From: Saprospiraceae bacterium
GTDB lineage: Bacteria; Bacteroidota; Bacteroidia; Chitinophagales; Saprospiraceae
Length of the DNA stretch: 64,000 nucleotides
Direction of reading: 5' to 3'
Assembly (NCBI GenBank): GCA_022844565.1
Contig: JALHLK010000018.1
Span: 1 to 64,000 of the forward strand
A program made the position numbers and the translations under genes. Below are positions 55,872 to 64,000 of the stretch, piece after piece; the stretch's first letter is position 1; the number at the start of each line of letters is the position of its first letter. A model generated the notes under the pieces. It was given only the letters and a program-made list of their open reading frames with translations, had not been told where the DNA came from and ran no database searches.

Positions 55872-57131
55872 ATGAAATTCGAAAAGCTTCGTTTGAAAGA
55901 TGCTATCTTAAGGTCATTAAACGATCTTGGATTTAATAAAACAACAGATATACAATATAAGGCTATCAGAGCCGCAACCACAGGTAGTGATGTATTGGCC
56001 GTAGCCCAGACGGGTACAGGTAAGACAGCAGCCTATTTGATCCCAACCATTCAAAAACTATTAGAAAGCGCACACCCAAGACATCATGCACCACTCGTAT
56101 TAATAATGGTACCTACTAGAGAATTAGCCATTCAAGTAAATGAAGTTGCTAATTCTTTAATAAAATATACAAAACTTACCTCATTGGCCATATTTGGTGG
56201 TGCTGGACAAGAGGATCAAATAGCACAATTGCAAAAAGGTACTCAAATTGTGGTTTGTACACCAGGCAGAATGTTTGATTTGAGAAGTCAAGGATTTCTT
56301 GATTTGGACAGAATACATACCTTAATCATAGACGAAGCCGACCAAATGTTGAAGTTGGGCTTTTACAAAGATGTGATGGATGTCATTAAGTACATCCCCT
56401 TTTACAGACAGACGCTCTTTTTCTCTGCTACGATAGATCAAGAAATTAAAAAATTAGCCTACAGTCTTGTTAATAAGCCAATTAGGATAGAATTGTCCCC
56501 TAAAAATCCAATATCACAAAACATTTCGCATTGCCTTTTGGAAGTGCAGATGGATGATAAACGTTTTTTTCTTGAACGATTGATCAATGAGAATCCTGGT
56601 ACAAAAGTAATTGTATTTGTTCGAACTCAAGTAAGGGCAGAACGTGTGCAGGCGGCCATGCAACGAGTTAATATCACTACAGCTTGCATACACGGTGGTT
56701 TAGAGCAAATGGAAAGAAATGACGCCATTGACGCTTTGAAGAAGGGAACAGTCAATATTTTGATTGCCACAGATGTTAGTGCTAGGGGTATCGACATTCC
56801 CAATGTGGACATTGTTGTCAATTATGATGTACCAGATGTTGCAGAAAACTATGTCCATAGAATCGGTAGAACGGGTAGGGGAGTCGCTAAAGGAATCGCC
56901 TATACTTTTGTGGCTACCGATGAAATAGAATTGATCGATGAAATTGAGACTTATATAACCGATAAAATCCCTGTAGTTAACCTCGACAAAAATAGCTACG
57001 ACGAAATCAAAAAAATAGCGGATCCAAACAATATCACCATGGCAGAAATCGAGAATATGGTTGAAGACTTTGATAAAGAAGTGGATTCCTGGGGTAAGAT
57101 CAAAAAGAAAAATAAGAAGCCAAAGGGGTAG
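55872..57131 (+). CDS. DEAD-box RNA helicase
   Basis: The 419-residue protein has every core motif in order: Q motif FNKTTDIQYKAI, AQTGTGKT (residues 45-52), PTREL (81-85), TPGR (130-133), DEAD (154-157), SAT (185-187), and in the second domain VIVFVRT, TDVSARGIDIPNVD and HRIGRTGRG. These enzymes unwind RNA with ATP in ribosome assembly, decay or cold adaptation. The short basic tail (IKKKNKKPKG) may add RNA contact. It is close to the RhlE type; the exact paralogue cannot be fixed. It is probably monocistronic. Confidence 0.92.
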   Translation: MKFEKLRLKDAILRSLNDLGFNKTTDIQYKAIRAATTGSDVLAVAQTGTGKTAAYLIPTIQKLLESAHPRHHAPLVLIMVPTRELAIQVNEVANSLIKYTKLTSLAIFGGAGQEDQIAQLQKGTQIVVCTPGRMFDLRSQGFLDLDRIHTLIIDEADQMLKLGFYKDVMDVIKYIPFYRQTLFFSATIDQEIKKLAYSLVNKPIRIELSPKNPISQNISHCLLEVQMDDKRFFLERLINENPGTKVIVFVRTQVRAERVQAAMQRVNITTACIHGGLEQMERNDAIDALKKGTVNILIATDVSARGIDIPNVDIVVNYDVPDVAENYVHRIGRTGRGVAKGIAYTFVATDEIELIDEIETYITDKIPVVNLDKNSYDEIKKIADPNNITMAEIENMVEDFDKEVDSWGKIKKKNKKPKG

Positions 57132-57198
57132 GTTTTAAGTGTAGGTGTTAGGTTTTAGAGGCTAGGTTTTAGATGTAGGTTTTAGGTTTTAGAGAATA
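57129..57198. repeat. Short TAGGTTTTAG repeats
   Basis: Between the helicase and the DUF2007 gene the motif TTAGGTTTTAGA and close forms (GTAGGTGTTAGG, GCTAGGTTTTAG, GTAGGTTTTAGG) occur five or six times in about 70 bases. No coding or hairpin function is apparent. Confidence 0.6.
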
Positions 57199-57278
57199 AA
57201 AATATAATTTCCCACCTCATATGTTAATTTTCAAACAATATCCAAAAATTGTCGTAAATTGAATTAAAATCGATCATC

Positions 57279-57500
57279 ATGGCAGTACAAATGATAACAA
57301 TTAAAACTTATTATTCAGAATTTGACGCAAATTTAGCTTTGGTCAAATTGGAGTTGAATGGAATACCCGCTTTTGTTGACAACACAAATGACGCAATCTT
57401 AGGACCTACAGGTAACGGGTTTAATCTCAGGGTAGATGATGATTACCTAGAAGAAGCGATGGCAATAATTGAATCAATGGAATCTGAACCCCCAATTTGA
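57279..57500 (+). CDS. DUF2007 small protein
   Basis: The 73-residue protein matches DUF2007: ITIKTYYSEFDANLALVKLELNGIPAFVDN, then RVDDDYLEEAMAIIES. The fold is a ferredoxin-like beta-alpha-beta unit, sometimes described as a putative signal-transducing domain, with the motif shared by small regulators that sense or bind ligands. The biological role is not known. No signal peptide or membrane helix. It lies convergent with feoB. Confidence 0.75.
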   Translation: MAVQMITIKTYYSEFDANLALVKLELNGIPAFVDNTNDAILGPTGNGFNLRVDDDYLEEAMAIIESMESEPPI

Positions 57501-57525
57501 TAATTATATCCCTAAATCCTTACAC

Positions 57526-59649
57526 TTAACTAAAGATCTGATAGAATATCAAACTTCCAAAATAGGCAAGGGCTGTCAGATAGCCTAATTGTATTAAGGT
57601 CCATTTCCAAGAATTGGTTTCTTTTAATGTCACAGCGAGTGTACTCATACATTGCATAGCAAAAACATAGAAAATAAGTAAAGACAAAGAAGTGACTGGA
57701 TCATATAGTGGCTTTTGTGTCCCTGGCCGAAGTTCAGCTTTCATTTTTTCTCTGATCGTCATATCATCATCCGCTGACCCTATACTATAAATGGTAGCCA
57801 TAGTACCTACAAATACTTCTCTAGCCGCAAAACTAGTAATCAAGGCAATACCAATTTTCCAATCAAACCCTAATGGCTTAATGGCAGGTTCAATTGTTTT
57901 TCCCAATATACCAGCGAAAGAATTTTCTAATTTATAAGAGGCAACAAGATTATCCGTTGCTTCTTCACTATAGTTATTGGTTTTAGCAAAGGAAATGGCC
58001 TCATTCTCCGCTTTTTCAAGCCTATCACCAGGGCCAAAAGAAGACAAAAACCATAAAACAATGCTTATGATCATGATAACCTTACCAGCACTTGCGATAA
58101 AAGCCCATACTTTTTCTTTGACTGAATAAAAAATGTTTTTAATGATTGGAGGTTTATAGATGGGTAATTCGATGAGAAGATGAGATTTGTACTCTGTCTT
58201 TATCAATCGATCTAAAATAAAAGCTACGATAAACGCCATCATTATACCAGCAAGGTAGAGTCCCATAAATACGAGACCTTGAGCATTGAAAAAGCCCCAC
58301 ACCTTGATGTCAGGCACCACAAATGCCACCAATAAGGCATACACTGGAAGCCGAGCCGAACATGATATGAGTGGAGAAACCATGATGGTTATGATTCTTT
58401 CTTTCCAGCTACCGATGGTTCGAGTACTCATAATGGCAGGTACTGCGCATGCTCCACTTGAGACCAATGCCACAATACTCCTTCCGTTCATCCCAAACCG
58501 CTTAAATATACCGTCAAATAAATATACAGCGCGACTCATGTATCCTGACTCTTCTAAGATGGCTATGATTAGAAAAAGAAGTGTGATTTGTGGTACAAAG
58601 ACGAGCACTCCACTAAGACCTGCTAGAATTCCATCCGTTAAGAGATTTGCAATCCAACCCTGACCCAAGACATATTTTGTATAACCGCCCATATAAGCAA
58701 ATACATTTTCTATCCATTCCATAGGAGCTTGTGCCCAACTAAAAATAGCTTGAAAAACAAAAAACAATATTAAGAAGAAAATGATTGGTCCTGCAATTTT
58801 GTGAGTCACGATAGCGTCTATCCTGTCAGTTACGCTGAGGTCGGAATAATTTTTACTGGACTTAAGCGTCTTTTGTACAATAGGATTAATACTTTGAAAC
58901 CTAGCCATGGTTTCATTTATTTGATTATTAATATTTTGAAATCCACTGATGTCGGAGATCGCGCTTAGATTTATTTTTTGAGAAGGGGAGATATGGCTGA
59001 GCCAATTATGATGGTGTAGGATAATTTTATTTAAATATTCATTATCGTAATTGATAACCTCTTTCATAGCATTAATCCCCGCTTTTTCTTTGGAATTAAT
59101 GTGGTAAATGGGAGAAGTAGAATACTTTATATCAAGTATATTTTGACTTAATACTTGCTTGAGATGATCAATGTTATATCCAGTCTTCGTTGATATTTTG
59201 ACAATATCTACATTCATGAATTCTTTAATAGCGTCAATTTTTATGTTTTCTTCATGGTTGTCAATCGTGTCAATCATATTGACAACCAATACCATAGGGA
59301 TCTGAAGATCGTAGATTTGTGAGGCAAGTAATAAATGCCTTTCAAGATGATTGATATCCAAAACGTACAAAACCAAATCTGGATAGAAATCCCCATTAGG
59401 ATTCGTAAGGATATTAACTACTATTTTTTCATCGCTGCTGTTGGGAAACAAACTATAACACCCTGGTAAGTCAAGCAAGGATACACTGATGTTGTCGTCA
59501 AGTTTAAATATTCCTTCCTTTTTTTCAACCGTTACGCCTGGGAAGTTTGATGTCTGCTGACGTAATCCCGTCAGTGCATTAAATAAGCTAGATTTCCCTG
59601 AATTTGGATTTCCAATAAGTGCTATCTTTGTAAAGTTGGATGTAGCCAT
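57526..59649 (-). CDS. feoB: Ferrous iron transporter B
   Basis: FeoB imports Fe(II) across the inner membrane. The 707-residue protein has an N-terminal G domain with G1 GNPNSGKS (13-20), G2 region with T40, G3 DLPG (60-63) and G4 NMID, then the helical GDI-like domain. The membrane part has two Gate regions: PQITLLFLIIAILEESGYMSRAVYLFDGIFKRFGMNGRS followed by CAVPAIMSTR, with the conserved GCAVPAIMSTR-type cysteine, and later FAAREVFVGTMATIYSIG. About ten helices are predicted. The short G-domain loops agree with the bacterial family. It lies 5 bases after feoA and is co-transcribed. Confidence 0.96.
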   Translation of the reverse strand: MATSNFTKIALIGNPNSGKSSLFNALTGLRQQTSNFPGVTVEKKEGIFKLDDNISVSLLDLPGCYSLFPNSSDEKIVVNILTNPNGDFYPDLVLYVLDINHLERHLLLASQIYDLQIPMVLVVNMIDTIDNHEENIKIDAIKEFMNVDIVKISTKTGYNIDHLKQVLSQNILDIKYSTSPIYHINSKEKAGINAMKEVINYDNEYLNKIILHHHNWLSHISPSQKINLSAISDISGFQNINNQINETMARFQSINPIVQKTLKSSKNYSDLSVTDRIDAIVTHKIAGPIIFFLILFFVFQAIFSWAQAPMEWIENVFAYMGGYTKYVLGQGWIANLLTDGILAGLSGVLVFVPQITLLFLIIAILEESGYMSRAVYLFDGIFKRFGMNGRSIVALVSSGACAVPAIMSTRTIGSWKERIITIMVSPLISCSARLPVYALLVAFVVPDIKVWGFFNAQGLVFMGLYLAGIMMAFIVAFILDRLIKTEYKSHLLIELPIYKPPIIKNIFYSVKEKVWAFIASAGKVIMIISIVLWFLSSFGPGDRLEKAENEAISFAKTNNYSEEATDNLVASYKLENSFAGILGKTIEPAIKPLGFDWKIGIALITSFAAREVFVGTMATIYSIGSADDDMTIREKMKAELRPGTQKPLYDPVTSLSLLIFYVFAMQCMSTLAVTLKETNSWKWTLIQLGYLTALAYFGSLIFYQIFS

Positions 59650-59654
59650 GATGG

Positions 59655-59876
59655 TTAAGTCAATTTGATTTGTATAGCCTCTTCTGGCCTAATGCCAATC
59701 ACATGGTCGTTCACTTTTATATACAATGCTCCACCAAAAGGTGCTCTTCTTACGTATTGTACACGCGTATTTGGCAACAGTCCTAGTGATAGTATTTTAC
59801 TAGTCAGTTCTTCTTCACTCAAAGCTTTAATGAAACCTACTTCACCAATTTTCAAATCCAATATACTCTTGCTCAT
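59655..59876 (-). CDS. feoA: Ferrous iron transport protein A
   Basis: FeoA is a small SH3-like cytoplasmic protein needed for FeoB function. The 73-residue protein shows GEVGFIKALSEEELTSKILSLGLLPNTRVQYVRRAPFGG and the C-terminal ALYIKVNDHVIGIRPEEAIQI, the normal family sequence over the full length. It heads the feoAB operon, behind a consensus promoter with a palindromic site at the start point. Confidence 0.95.
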   Translation of the reverse strand: MSKSILDLKIGEVGFIKALSEEELTSKILSLGLLPNTRVQYVRRAPFGGALYIKVNDHVIGIRPEEAIQIKLT

Positions 59877-59885
59877 AAATACTAT

Positions 59886-59900
59886 TTAGATTTATTCTAA
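59886..59900. promoter_or_regulatory. Palindromic operator at the feoA start site
   Basis: Read in the feoA direction the site is TTAGAATAAATCTAA, identical over 15 bases to the site at 19914-19928 near nqrA. It lies between the -7 element (59906-59913) and the ATG (59876) and covers the expected transcription start, the usual position of a repressor. An iron- or manganese-dependent DtxR/MntR-like repressor is the natural candidate; Fur-type boxes look different. Confidence 0.6.
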
Positions 59901-59905
59901 GCGTG

Positions 59906-59913
59906 CAAATATA
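59906..59913 (-). promoter_or_regulatory. -7 element for feoAB
   Basis: On the minus strand this reads TATATTTG, an exact TAnnTTTG match 30 bases before the feoA ATG. Confidence 0.7.
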
Positions 59914-60037
59914 CTATATATAATATTATGGGCAGTAATTTTGTTGATTATTTGAGCTTGGGATTGTAATTTATTGAATAATGGCTTAGTTATGTAAATA
60001 AAAAACCTAAATATCTTTTTTTATAAGGAAAAAATTA

Positions 60038-60045
60038 TACCTTTG
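60038..60045 (+). promoter_or_regulatory. -7 element for rpmI-rplT
   Basis: TACCTTTG, the same octamer as before rpsT, 20 bases ahead of the rpmI ATG. Confidence 0.7.
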
Positions 60046-60064
60046 CGGCTCAAAATTTGATAAT

Positions 60065-60262
60065 ATGCCAAAGATGAAGACGCACTCAAGTGCGAAAAAG
60101 AGGTTTAAATTAACTGGTAGTGGCAAAGTAAAGAGATTTCAAGCGAATACTTCTCACTTAATGAGAAAGAAATCTAAGAAAGCTAAAACCAGACTCATGG
60201 GTTCAACTACAGTTACAAAAGTAGAAGAAAAGAGAGTAAAAAGATTGTTAGCAGTAGGCTAG
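60065..60262 (+). CDS. rpmI: 50S ribosomal protein L35
   Basis: The 65-residue basic protein starts [24 protein letters not shown] and has [15 protein letters not shown], the L35 hallmark. It is part of the large subunit. In many bacteria infC precedes rpmI; here rpmI is first, behind its own promoter, and infC is absent from the window. rplT follows after 80 bases. Confidence 0.97.
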   Translation: MPKMKTHSSAKKRFKLTGSGKVKRFQANTSHLMRKKSKKAKTRLMGSTTVTKVEEKRVKRLLAVG

Positions 60263-60342
60263 TAGTCAAAAAATTATTGTTTAACGAGGGTATAGGAATA
60301 TAAAGAATCATAAGATCCCTATATCGAACTAAAAATTTAAAA

Positions 60343-60687
60343 ATGCCTAGATCAGTCAATCACGTTGCTTCTAAGAATAGAAGAAAGAAAATCTTAAAAC
60401 TAGCAAAAGGATACTTTGGAGCTAGAAAAAATGTATGGACAGTAGCCAAAAACACTGTTGAAAAAGGTTTAGTGTACGCATATGTGCACAGAAAGCTTAA
60501 GAAAAGAGCATTCAGAACATTATGGATAGCTAGGATCAATGCAGCTGTAAGACCATTCGGATTGTCGTACTCAAAATTTATGGGTGCACTTAACAAGTCA
60601 GAAATTGATCTTAACAGAAAAGTACTTGCTGACTTAGCACTTAATAATCCTGATGCATTCAAAGCTATCGTCGATGCTGTAAAATAG
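60343..60687 (+). CDS. rplT: 50S ribosomal protein L20
   Basis: The 114-residue protein shows [31 protein letters not shown] and [13 protein letters not shown]-like [24 protein letters not shown], standard for L20, an early assembly protein of the 50S subunit that also represses its own operon in other bacteria. Length is normal. The 80-base gap after rpmI could hold autoregulatory structure, but I see no clear pseudoknot. Confidence 0.97.
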   Translation: MPRSVNHVASKNRRKKILKLAKGYFGARKNVWTVAKNTVEKGLVYAYVHRKLKKRAFRTLWIARINAAVRPFGLSYSKFMGALNKSEIDLNRKVLADLALNNPDAFKAIVDAVK

Positions 60688-60718
60688 TGATCAGTAATAA
60701 TACATAAGTTATAAAAGG

Positions 60719-60750
60719 AATCCTGTCAGAAATGATGGGATTTTTTTTTG
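60719..60750 (+). terminator. Terminator of rpmI-rplT
   Basis: A 10-bp stem (AATCCTGTCA, 60719-60728, with TGATGGGATT, 60733-60742) is capped by a GAAA tetraloop and followed by a long T run, 31 bases after the rplT stop. Confidence 0.9.
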
Positions 60751-60764
60751 TTTTTTTAAATTGG

Positions 60765-60794
60765 TTGACTTATAAACCAAAAGTTATAAGTTAA
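60765..60794. promoter_or_regulatory. Inverted repeats upstream of the toxin-antitoxin pair
   Basis: TTGACTTATAA (60765-60775) and TTATAAGTTAA (60784-60794) form an 11-bp inverted repeat with one G-U position. A second palindrome, GGTAA-CATGA-TTACC, is at 60813-60827. Both lie upstream of the -7 element TATTTTTG (60892-60899), so they are candidate operators for the antitoxin-toxin complex or part of a leader hairpin. Confidence 0.35.
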
Positions 60795-60891
60795 ACTGCG
60801 TGTAAAGATCTAGGTAACATGATTACCGTCGCTTGTAATGTTGTTTCAAAAGGTGGAAATCTACAATTTTATTGAAGTCCTAAAACAGTAT

Positions 60892-60899
60892 TATTTTTG
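60892..60899 (+). promoter_or_regulatory. -7 element for the toxin-antitoxin operon
   Basis: TATTTTTG matches TAnnTTTG and lies 20 bases before the antitoxin ATG at 60919. Confidence 0.55.
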
Positions 60900-60918
60900 T
60901 ATTTAAATAGATTTCAAG

Positions 60919-61146
60919 ATGGTATCTAAAGAAAAAGTTTTAAATAGGATCAATGCAATAGATGACGATTATTTAATGTTGGAATTAAATTGTTTATTGG
61001 ATTTTTATGAGAATAATGATGAAGTTTTTATTTTTTCTAAGGAACAAGAAGTTTTAATCCATCAATCACTTGAGGAAGTCAAACTAGAAAAAGTAACTCT
61101 GCATGAAGATCTTGTTAAGATGTCTGAAAAGTGGGTAAGAGAATAG
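60919..61146 (+). CDS. Antitoxin of a ParE/RelE-type pair
   Basis: The 75-residue acidic protein has a first helix (MVSKEKVLNRINAIDDDYLMLELNCLL) and a C-terminal tail (EQEVLIHQSLEEVKLEKVTLHEDLVKMSEKWV), which has the common shape of Bacteroidota antitoxins that wrap the partner toxin. No Phd, HTH or RHH motif is clear, so DNA binding is uncertain. Its end overlaps the toxin start by 16 bases, which fixes the pairing. Confidence 0.65.
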   Translation: MVSKEKVLNRINAIDDDYLMLELNCLLDFYENNDEVFIFSKEQEVLIHQSLEEVKLEKVTLHEDLVKMSEKWVRE

Positions 61147-61433
61147 AGTGGACCGATTCTGCTATATTAGAGTTTAAAGCTGAAATAGATTATCACAAAT
61201 CTTATTCGATTGGTTTTGCTGAAAAATTTAGAATCTCCATTCTTCAAAATATTGATATAAGTTCAAAAAATCCATATTTTGGGATGCCCACCTCTATTGA
61301 TTATGTACGTTGCAAGTCCATCATGAGGAGGTTTACAATCGTTTATTATTACAAAGAAGATGAAGATCGCATTTCAATATTTAGAATATGGGACAATAGG
61401 AGAGATCCTGATTGGAAATTTAAAAAACTATAA
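61131..61433 (+). CDS. ParE/RelE-superfamily toxin
   Basis: The 100-residue basic protein starts at GTG inside the antitoxin gene. It has the RelE/ParE fold markers: IEWTDSAILEFKAEIDYH, a central helix AEKFRISILQNI, YVRCKSIMRRFTIVYYYKEDEDRISIFRIWDNRRDP with the R...Y pattern and D-x-R-x-x-P-end typical of ParE-type toxins. Such toxins cut mRNA at the ribosome or poison gyrase; the target cannot be told. The pair is in an AT-rich gap between rplT and nhaC, a frequent position for mobile TA loci. Confidence 0.75.
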   Translation: MGKRIEWTDSAILEFKAEIDYHKSYSIGFAEKFRISILQNIDISSKNPYFGMPTSIDYVRCKSIMRRFTIVYYYKEDEDRISIFRIWDNRRDPDWKFKKL

Positions 61434-61683
61434 ATTAAAATTTTAATAAAGCAAGAAACAATTTTGCTTACCAACTTTAGGTAATAGAAATGTAACCTAC
61501 AAAAGGAAAACCTATTTTTATTTTTAGCATTTCATTAAAATTGAATTGCCCACCTTCCTCCTCCAACCGCTCACTTTTTACTTTAAATTACCCCATCTAA
61601 CATAAAATCAAAAGTTTTTTCAAAAATTATAAATTTAAATTTATCTTGCATGGGTTATTTAATCAACATAGAAAATTAGATTT

Positions 61684-63168
61684 ATGCAAAGCAGTAATAT
61701 AAAGCCTGATAGCCCAAATGAAAACGAAATCATTGAAAATAAAGAATTAAGTATTTGGGAAGCTCTTTTCCCTGTTTTTATGTTGGTTGGTCTACTTGCG
61801 TACAATATTTTTATATTTGGCGACAGTTCATTGGGTGGAAGTAATCAATTCATACTTCTGATAGGAGCAGCTATTGCAGCATTGGTAGGCTTTAGGAATA
61901 AGGTAAAATTTGAACAGATGATGGAAGAAGTAAGTCATAATGTAAAGTCTACTTCTGGTGCGATCCTGATATTATTGATGGTCGGTGCTTTGTCTGGAAC
62001 TTGGCTGATCAGTGGTATAATTCCGACAATGATTTATTATGGATTACAAATATTGTCACCATCTATTTTTTTGGGAGCATCTTTAGTCATATGTTCTATC
62101 ATTTCTGTGGCCACAGGTAGTTCGTGGTCTACCTCTGCTACGGTCGGTATCGCATTGATTGGAATTGGAAACACGATGGGTATTAATCCGGGAATGACTG
62201 CAGGTGCGGTGATCTCGGGAGCATATTTTGGTGATAAAATCTCTCCCTTGTCAGACACCACTAATCTTGCTGCGGCAATGGCTGGTGCAGATCTATTTGA
62301 CCATATCAAATATATGCTTTTGACTACCATACCTTCTATCACCATTTCATTAATTGTCTTTATTGTGATAGGATTTAATTTATCAGCTACGGGTACTCCT
62401 GATATATCTGATAAATTGGCAGCCATTGATGCATCTTTTAATATCAGTCCTTGGTTGTTTTTAGTGCCAGTGGCGGTGATTTTATTAATTATCAAAAAAA
62501 CGCAACCATTAATTGCATTACTTGCGGGAGCAATATTTGGTGGTATAGCGGCTATAATAGCCCAACCAGATATTGTTGTAAAGGTTGCAGGAGGCACCAC
62601 ACTCGATTTTAACACCGCTTACAAAGGTGTTTTAACGGGATTGACTACTAAAACAGCTATCGAAACATCAAACCCTGAACTGAATGATCTCTTCACAGGA
62701 AAAGGTATGGAGGGTATGCTCGGAACGATATGGCTAATCCTTTGTGCGATGGTTTTTGGTGGTGTAATGGATGCTATTGGTGCTTTGGCTCGCATCAGTC
62801 AAGCTCTTCTTAATATGTTTGATTCCATCTTTGGGCTTTTTGCTAGTACCGTTTTTTCTTGTTTGGCTATTAATGTCACCGCTTCTGATCAGTACCTTGC
62901 TTTGGTCATTCCTGGTAAAATGTACAAGAAAGCATTTACCGATAAAGGATTACATCCCGTTAATTTAAGCCGTACACTAGAAGATACCGGTACAGTTACA
63001 TCCGTATTGGTTCCTTGGAATACTTGCGGGGCTTACAATGCAGGGGTTTTAGGTGTGCCCACTGTGGATTATTTTATTTATGCAATTTTCAATTGGATAA
63101 GCCCCTTTATGACTTTACTTATGGCAGCAATTAAGTTTAAGATCCGAGAGCTTAAGCCAGTAAACTAA
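61684..63168 (+). CDS. nhaC: Na+/H+ antiporter NhaC
   Basis: NhaC exchanges cytoplasmic Na+ for external H+ and can use or adjust the Na+ gradient that the NQR complex builds. The 494-residue membrane protein has about 11-12 helices and the family segments FMLVGLLAYNIFIFGDSSLGGSNQ, ICSIISVATGSSWSTSATVGIALIGIG, GAVISGAYFGDKISPLSDTTNLAAAMAGADLFDHI, and LSRTLEDTGTVTSVLVPWNTCGAY with acidic and asparagine residues of the ion site. The hydrophilic N-terminal 20 residues are normal for the family. It is monocistronic. Confidence 0.93.
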   Translation: MQSSNIKPDSPNENEIIENKELSIWEALFPVFMLVGLLAYNIFIFGDSSLGGSNQFILLIGAAIAALVGFRNKVKFEQMMEEVSHNVKSTSGAILILLMVGALSGTWLISGIIPTMIYYGLQILSPSIFLGASLVICSIISVATGSSWSTSATVGIALIGIGNTMGINPGMTAGAVISGAYFGDKISPLSDTTNLAAAMAGADLFDHIKYMLLTTIPSITISLIVFIVIGFNLSATGTPDISDKLAAIDASFNISPWLFLVPVAVILLIIKKTQPLIALLAGAIFGGIAAIIAQPDIVVKVAGGTTLDFNTAYKGVLTGLTTKTAIETSNPELNDLFTGKGMEGMLGTIWLILCAMVFGGVMDAIGALARISQALLNMFDSIFGLFASTVFSCLAINVTASDQYLALVIPGKMYKKAFTDKGLHPVNLSRTLEDTGTVTSVLVPWNTCGAYNAGVLGVPTVDYFIYAIFNWISPFMTLLMAAIKFKIRELKPVN

Positions 63169-63278
63169 GAATCGGTAAGGTCAAGAACTTTTTCTTGGCC
63201 ATGATTAGTAATAAGTGTAAGTGATTTGTGTAATTACTTTTCTAATTTGTTTATTTTTCTCATAAAAGTTAAGAATAT

Positions 63279-63674
63279 TTACGAGACTTTATTCTTTCTA
63301 AGGATCATCCACAATAAAATGGAGAAAAATCCTGTCAAAAAAGCAAATAATTTTTCAAAATTCGTTTTTGCAAAAATATTTCCGACGGTATTAAGAATGA
63401 AAATAGCAAAGAAAATCCATAAAATGATATTTACTACTTGAGCTGAGAATTTGTATTTAACAAAGTTACCCTTCATTAATAATACCCAAGATAAAAATAC
63501 ATTCACGAGGATTGAAATGGTCTCAAAAACGTACATTTCAGTATCGTTGGTGAGCCTTCCGCCCCATGTTATATCGTAAGGTATAATTTTAGTAATAATA
63601 CAGAAATGAAACAGGATTATTGCTCCTAAAAATCCCAAAAATATCTTTATGGCGTGATTGGATATATAATTCAT
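63279..63674 (-). CDS. Four-helix membrane protein of unknown function
   Basis: The 131-residue protein has four clear membrane helices: IKIFLGFLGAIILFHFCIIT, YVFETISILVNVFLSWVLLM, IILWIFFAIFILNTVGNIFA and LFAFLTGFFSILLWMIL. A short loop (PYDITWGGRLTNDTEM) links helices 1 and 2. The pattern resembles conserved small hypothetical membrane proteins common in Bacteroidota, but I do not recognise a named family. It converges with nhaC. Confidence 0.65.
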   Translation of the reverse strand: MNYISNHAIKIFLGFLGAIILFHFCIITKIIPYDITWGGRLTNDTEMYVFETISILVNVFLSWVLLMKGNFVKYKFSAQVVNIILWIFFAIFILNTVGNIFAKTNFEKLFAFLTGFFSILLWMILRKNKVS

Positions 63675-64000
63675 AATATTATTTTACGTGAATAATTAAT
63701 GAAGAAGCAGCATAGAAAAACGAACATTAGAAAAATATTGTATATATTAGTAGTTTAAAATCATTAAATAATATTAAATATTCGACTTATATTCGAGACT
63801 AAAATTACACAAGTTTTTATAAATATTGATGATTTTGTAAAAGATTTTGATCAATTAACTCTTTTGAGAGAACTTTTTAGTGGATGCCATCCCTATCTCG
63901 TAATAAAGCTCAAGTTTTGTCGGATATGGGGGTAATTTGATTTAAGTATGTATGTAGTTTTTCCATTTGTAATAGGGGTTTAATGCGCATTATTGGTTTA
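63675..64000. other. Gene-free end of the window
   Basis: I see no supported gene, RNA or repeat in these 326 AT-rich bases. A gene may start beyond the edge. Confidence 0.5.

Overview
The window is AT-rich DNA from a member of the Bacteroidota, most likely a Saprospiraceae/Chitinophagales-like gliding or surface-secreting bacterium. The evidence is: several secreted proteins with type IX secretion (T9SS) type A or type B (gliding-motility) C-terminal domains; a PorU2-like C25 peptidase; a complete Na+-NQR operon; and many start sites preceded by the Bacteroidota -7 promoter element TAnnTTTG. Genus and species cannot be read from the sequence alone.

Layout. 1-2.4 kb: a decayed Rpn/PD-(D/E)XK gene with a duplicated 3' end, then a secreted DUF1080 protein. 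2.5-5.0 kb: ribosomal protein S20, YraN, a TerB-like protein and an MscS channel. 5.0-6.1 kb: a protein-free stretch with two tandem tRNA-like cloverleaves that carry very large, mutually unrelated variable arms, followed by a 9-bp tandem repeat. 6.1-14.9 kb: inorganic pyrophosphatase and an AT-rich surface-glycan cluster (O-antigen ligase/polymerase, GT39, FkbM methyltransferase, flippase, two GT2 enzymes, a methyltransferase-like protein). 14.9-19.8 kb: PorU2. 20.0-26.3 kb: nqrABCDEF, in which NqrA has an N-terminal membrane extension. 26.4-27.0 kb: five copies of a ~100-bp repeat. 27.0-35.1 kb: a cysteine-rich repeat T9SS protein with a DUF3109 partner, a T9SS protein, and a large extracellular GH13 enzyme. 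35.3-41.5 kb: lipoprotein, outer-membrane-like protein, S41 peptidase, S41 relic and a hairpin-rich block, pentapeptide protein, MazG-like hydrolase, HerA-like ATPase. 41.5-54.4 kb: an open frame joining an LptF/LptG permease to an FG-GAP T9SS cargo protein, then two giant type B T9SS proteins. 54.4-64 kb: orphan DppB-type permease, a 27-residue membrane peptide, DEAD-box helicase, DUF2007, feoAB, rpmI-rplT, a ParE-type toxin-antitoxin pair, NhaC, and a small membrane protein.

How the genes fit together. The dominant theme is the cell surface: cargo for T9SS with PorU2, which resembles a cargo-processing sortase; glycan synthesis that could supply the anchor lipopolysaccharide; and LPS transport (LptF/G). 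A second theme is sodium and iron bioenergetics: NQR makes a Na+ gradient that NhaC can exchange with protons, and FeoAB imports Fe(II). An identical 15-bp imperfect palindrome lies at the feoA start site and upstream of nqrA, which suggests shared metal-responsive control.

Best candidates for something undescribed: the paired tRNA-like RNAs with hypervariable ~80-nt inserts, the LptF/G-T9SS cargo fusion, the membrane-tethered NqrA, and the shared feo/nqr operator. All function calls come from motif recognition by eye; no database search was run.
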